Source: CAZRZN01 sp964604565
GTDB taxonomy: Bacteria > Pseudomonadota > Alphaproteobacteria > Rhodobacterales > Rhodobacteraceae
Direction: 5' to 3'
NCBI GenBank assembly: GCA_964604565.1
Contig: CAZRZN010000190.1
Location: 1-8,668, forward strand
DNA: 8,668 nucleotides
This document shows positions 6,691-8,668 of the stretch, in pieces. A program made the translations under genes and the position numbers. The notes below the pieces were generated by a model. That model was not told the origin of the DNA, searched no databases, and saw only the letters and a list, made by a program, of their open reading frames with translations. Position 1 is the stretch's first letter; every line of letters begins with the position of its first letter.

Positions 6691-7080
6691 GTGCGTGGGA
6701 TCGCGGCCATAATCGTGTCGGTGCTGGCCACCAGCCTGTCGGCCTGCACCCCCGAGGAGGAGGCGCCCTTCGCGCCGATCTATTCGGGCGTCGAAACCCG
6801 GCTGCTGGACGGTGATCTGGTGCAGTTCGAGGTCGAGATGCGCGGCGCGCGCGATGCCGAGGATATCAATGCCTACGCCGAATGTGCGGCTGCGCAATAT
6901 ACGCTGATCCGGGGCTACGGCTTCGCGCGGCATTTGCGCACGACAGTGACCGAAGAGGGTGGCCTCTGGCGCGGAGATGCGGTTTACACCGTCTCGGCGG
7001 CGCTGCCCCGCGGACTCAAGACGATCGACGCCGAAGTCGTCGCCTCGGCCTGTGCCGAGAACGGAATACCGATGGTGTGA
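6691..7080 (+). CDS. Small lipoprotein of unknown function between nuoG and nuoH
   Basis: A 129-aa protein with a GTG start at 6691 directly abutting the nuoG stop codon. No clear separate ribosome binding site is visible, so coupling to nuoG is likely. The signal sequence ends in lipobox LSAC, placing the lipidated cysteine at residue 19, followed by Thr-Pro and an acidic stretch (EEE). The mature domain has two further cysteines (YAECAAAQ and ASACAENG) that could form a disulphide, and a probable alpha/beta core (TVTEEGGLWRGDAVYTVSAA). I recognise no family. Its layout parallels the gene after nuoF: both begin GTGCGTGGG right after a catalytic-subunit gene, although the proteins do not look homologous. 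Confidence 0.8.
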   Translation: MRGIAAIIVSVLATSLSACTPEEEAPFAPIYSGVETRLLDGDLVQFEVEMRGARDAEDINAYAECAAAQYTLIRGYGFARHLRTTVTEEGGLWRGDAVYTVSAALPRGLKTIDAEVVASACAENGIPMV

Positions 7081-7087
7081 GGACCTG

Positions 7088-8125
7088 ATGGAAAATTTCT
7101 TCGCCACGCCTCTGGGCACCTTTGTCATCATCATGGCGCAATGCCTTTCGGTATTGGGCTTCGTGATGGTGTCGCTGCTGTTCCTTGTCTACGGCGACCG
7201 CAAGATCTGGGCCGCCGTGCAGATGCGGCGCGGGCCGAATGTGGTGGGCGTTTTCGGCCTGTTGCAGACGGTTGCCGACGCGCTCAAATATGTCGTCAAG
7301 GAAGTTGTGATCCCTGCGGGGGCCGACCGGACGGTGTTCATCCTCGCCCCGCTGGCCAGTTTCGTGCTGGCGGTGCTGGCATGGGCTGTGATCCCCTTCA
7401 ATGAAACGTGGGTCTTGTCGGACATCAATGTTGCTGTCCTCTACGTCTTTGCGGTCTCTTCTCTCGAGGTTTACGGCGTCATCATGGGCGGTTGGGCGTC
7501 GAACTCCAAATACCCGTTCCTCGGGTCTTTGCGGTCGGCGGCGCAGATGATCTCTTACGAGGTGTCGATCGGTCTGATCATCATCGGCGTGATCCTGTCG
7601 ACCGGTTCGCTGAACTTTGGTGCCATCGTGCAGGCGCAGGACGGGGCCTATGGCTTCTTCAACTGGTATTGGCTGCCGCACTTCCCGATGGTCTTCCTGT
7701 TCTTCATTTCCGCCCTGGCAGAGACGAACCGCCCGCCCTTCGATCTGCCGGAGGCGGAATCGGAACTGGTGGCAGGCTATCAGGTGGAATATTCCTCGAC
7801 GCCCTTCCTGCTGTTCATGGCCGGCGAATATATCGCGATCTTCCTGATGTGCGCGCTGACCACACTGCTGTTTTTCGGCGGCTGGCTGTCACCAATCCCC
7901 GGCCTGCCCGATGGGGCGCTGTGGATGGTGGCCAAGATGGCGTTCTTCTTCTTCATCTTCGCGATGGTGAAGGCGATCACGCCGCGCTACCGCTACGACC
8001 AGCTCATGCGTCTGGGTTGGAAGGTGTTCCTGCCCTTCAGCCTGGTCTGGGTCGTCTTCGTGGCCTTCGCGGCGAAATTCGACTGGTTCTGGGGCAGCTA
8101 CGCCCGCTGGGCAGTTGGAGGATGA
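7088..8125 (+). CDS. nuoH: NADH-quinone oxidoreductase subunit H (membrane subunit at the quinone site)
   Basis: A 345-aa polytopic membrane protein, the same length as I recall for the Paracoccus homologue and close to it throughout. NuoH anchors the peripheral arm, helps form the quinone chamber and connects to the proton channels. The first helix (about 12-34) is followed by the conserved cytoplasmic loop DRKIWAAVQMRRGPNVVG at 37-54. The acidic loop ETNRPPFDLPEAESELVAG (212-230), essential in the family, is intact. Later landmarks are EYSSTPFLLFMAGEY and the C-terminal PRYRYDQLM. The start at ATG 7088, with GAGGA 4 nt before it, gives the usual N-terminus; an in-frame ATG at 6959 lies inside the preceding gene and is rejected. 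It begins 7 nt after the lipoprotein stop. Confidence 0.98.
   Translation: MENFFATPLGTFVIIMAQCLSVLGFVMVSLLFLVYGDRKIWAAVQMRRGPNVVGVFGLLQTVADALKYVVKEVVIPAGADRTVFILAPLASFVLAVLAWAVIPFNETWVLSDINVAVLYVFAVSSLEVYGVIMGGWASNSKYPFLGSLRSAAQMISYEVSIGLIIIGVILSTGSLNFGAIVQAQDGAYGFFNWYWLPHFPMVFLFFISALAETNRPPFDLPEAESELVAGYQVEYSSTPFLLFMAGEYIAIFLMCALTTLLFFGGWLSPIPGLPDGALWMVAKMAFFFFIFAMVKAITPRYRYDQLMRLGWKVFLPFSLVWVVFVAFAAKFDWFWGSYARWAVGG
8117..8121 (+). promoter_or_regulatory. Strong ribosome binding site at the end of nuoH
   Basis: GGAGG lies in the last codons of nuoH, 6 nt before an ATG at 8128 and 9 nt before another at 8131. It has no other evident target, which is the main support for translation of the small ORF that follows. 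Confidence 0.45.
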
Positions 8126-8127
8126 GG

Positions 8128-8247
8128 ATGATGCAGGAACGCAGACATTCCCCGTCACTCGGCCTTCGGGCGGATCGGGCCTTCGGCATGGCGCCTGCGG
8201 GCCATCATCTGGCGGTGAGGCCAAGCAGGGGGGAAGACGATGTCTGA
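8128..8247 (+). CDS. Possible 39-codon small ORF between nuoH and the next gene
   Basis: MM-initiated 39-aa ORF (start 8128 or 8131) rich in Arg, His, Gly and Ala, with no membrane segment or recognised motif. It begins 2 nt after the nuoH stop, behind a GGAGG, and its TGA at 8245-8247 overlaps the ATG at 8240 of the next gene, the arrangement expected for translational coupling. Against it, third codon positions are only moderately G/C and the next gene has its own ribosome binding site (AGGGGGG at 8227-8233). It could be a short coupling peptide or simply a non-coding spacer. Confidence 0.35.
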   Translation: MMQERRHSPSLGLRADRAFGMAPAGHHLAVRPSRGEDDV

Positions 8248-8572
8248 TCTAAAGGCGGCGATCCTTGATGCGAAATACATCGACATGATCGACTTGGGCG
8301 ATTTCGTGGTGCGCGATACCGGCCTGCCGGACGTGGACAGCGACGGCAATCTCATGCCGCAGGCGACTGAAATCGCCGCCGCGATCTTTCGCTGGGCCGC
8401 GGACATGAAGGCCGCCGAGATCGCGCGCAAGGGAATGGCCGATGCGCGCACGGCGCCGGAGGCCGCACCCGTCGCGCAGGAGACCGGGCCAGTCGGCGAA
8501 CGCGCGGGGGACCAGCCATCAGCCGAACGGCAGGACGCCGAGTTGCACACATTGACACAGGAGCAAGGTTAG
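8240..8572 (+). CDS. Hypothetical cytoplasmic protein between nuoH and nuoI
   Basis: A 110-aa protein starting at ATG 8240 with AGGGGGG 6 nt upstream. It has no signal peptide or membrane helix. Residues 1-67 look folded: a helix (SDLKAAILDAKYIDMIDLGD), an acidic loop with D31, D33, D35 and G36 (DVDSDGNL), and a second helix (TEIAAAIFRWAADMKAAEIA). The loop resembles an EF-hand or dockerin-type calcium loop, but position 12 is Ala where Glu is usual, so metal binding is doubtful. Residues 68-110 are Ala/Glu/Gln/Pro-rich and probably disordered. It ends 1 nt before nuoI. Unidentified reading frames occur within other alphaproteobacterial nuo clusters; I cannot assign a function. Confidence 0.8.
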   Translation: MSDLKAAILDAKYIDMIDLGDFVVRDTGLPDVDSDGNLMPQATEIAAAIFRWAADMKAAEIARKGMADARTAPEAAPVAQETGPVGERAGDQPSAERQDAELHTLTQEQG

Positions 8573-8573
8573 C

Positions 8574-8668
8574 ATGGCGACCATGGATTATGGCCGGGCC
8601 GCGAAATACTTTCTGCTCGCGGATTTTGCCAAGGGGATGCGCCTTGGACTACGGTATTTCTTCGCGCC
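8574..8668 (+). CDS. nuoI: NADH-quinone oxidoreductase subunit I, N-terminal fragment (runs off window)
   Basis: The first 31 complete codons of nuoI. The visible peptide (DYGRAAKYFLLADFAKGMRL followed by GLRYFFA) matches the amphipathic N-terminal helix region of alphaproteobacterial NuoI, which precedes the two CxxCxxCxxxCP motifs that bind two [4Fe-4S] clusters near the quinone site; those lie beyond the window. The start at ATG 8574 follows the previous stop by 1 nt, with AGGAG at 8559-8563. An internal ATG at 8583 is an alternative start. Confidence 0.95.
   Translation, partial: MATMDYGRAAKYFLLADFAKGMRLGLRYFFA

Noticed and set aside
5512..7134. 540-codon antisense open frame opposite nuoG and the following lipoprotein gene
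   Set aside because: It lies opposite well-supported genes, arises from the lack of stop codons in GC-rich antisense DNA, and its end reads through the adapter (IGRAHV).
1..8668. CRISPR array, mobile element, tRNA or defence system
   Set aside because: No spaced repeats, transposase-like frames, terminal inverted repeats, cloverleaf sequences or defence-type domains were seen on either strand.

Overview
The window is a stretch of a proton-pumping NADH:quinone oxidoreductase (respiratory complex I, nuo) operon from an alphaproteobacterium, almost certainly Rhodobacterales/Rhodobacteraceae. NuoF, NuoG, NuoH and the start of NuoI closely resemble the Paracoccus/Rhodobacter proteins. The DNA is GC-rich with GC-biased third codon positions. 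The small genes between the nuo genes, including DUF5337- and DUF5333-type proteins, are the kind seen in Rhodobacterales nuo clusters. All supported genes lie on the + strand.

Layout: an unidentified gene tail (about 1-89, doubtful); a helix-hairpin-helix protein with a long Ala/Lys/Pro-rich linker (134-1042); a two-helix DUF5337 membrane protein (1055-1273); nuoF (1277-2575); a small exported protein (2580-2981); a DUF3291 protein overlapping it (2975-3457); a lipoprotein (3510-3845); a 162-bp gap with a 15-bp palindrome; a DUF5333 exported protein (4008-4400); a 216-bp gap with a terminator-like hairpin; nuoG (4617-6690, interrupted); a second lipoprotein (6691-7080); nuoH (7088-8125); a possible 39-codon ORF (8128-8247); a 110-aa hypothetical protein (8240-8572); and the first 31 codons of nuoI (from 8574), cut by the window end.

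NuoF binds NADH and FMN. NuoG carries the first part of the iron-sulphur wire, NuoI (edge) carries it further, and NuoH forms part of the quinone site and the membrane connection. Most genes are separated by 0-12 nt or overlap, so they are probably co-transcribed and translationally coupled. The two longer gaps flank only the DUF5333 gene. Four of the interleaved small proteins carry export signals, and each has exactly two cysteines in its mature chain.

The main caution is technical. nuoG contains 10 Ns (5500-5509) followed by 25 nt of Illumina adapter (5510-5534). The 53 bp on each side of this junction are two versions of the same nuoG segment, differing at 7 sites, six of them silent. The junction is therefore a scaffolding artefact that probably joins two related strains or gene copies. 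It is not a natural frameshift or duplication, and any protein translated through it is false. I see no CRISPR array, mobile element, RNA gene or defence system here. The biological novelty, if any, lies in the uncharacterised accessory proteins inside the complex I operon.
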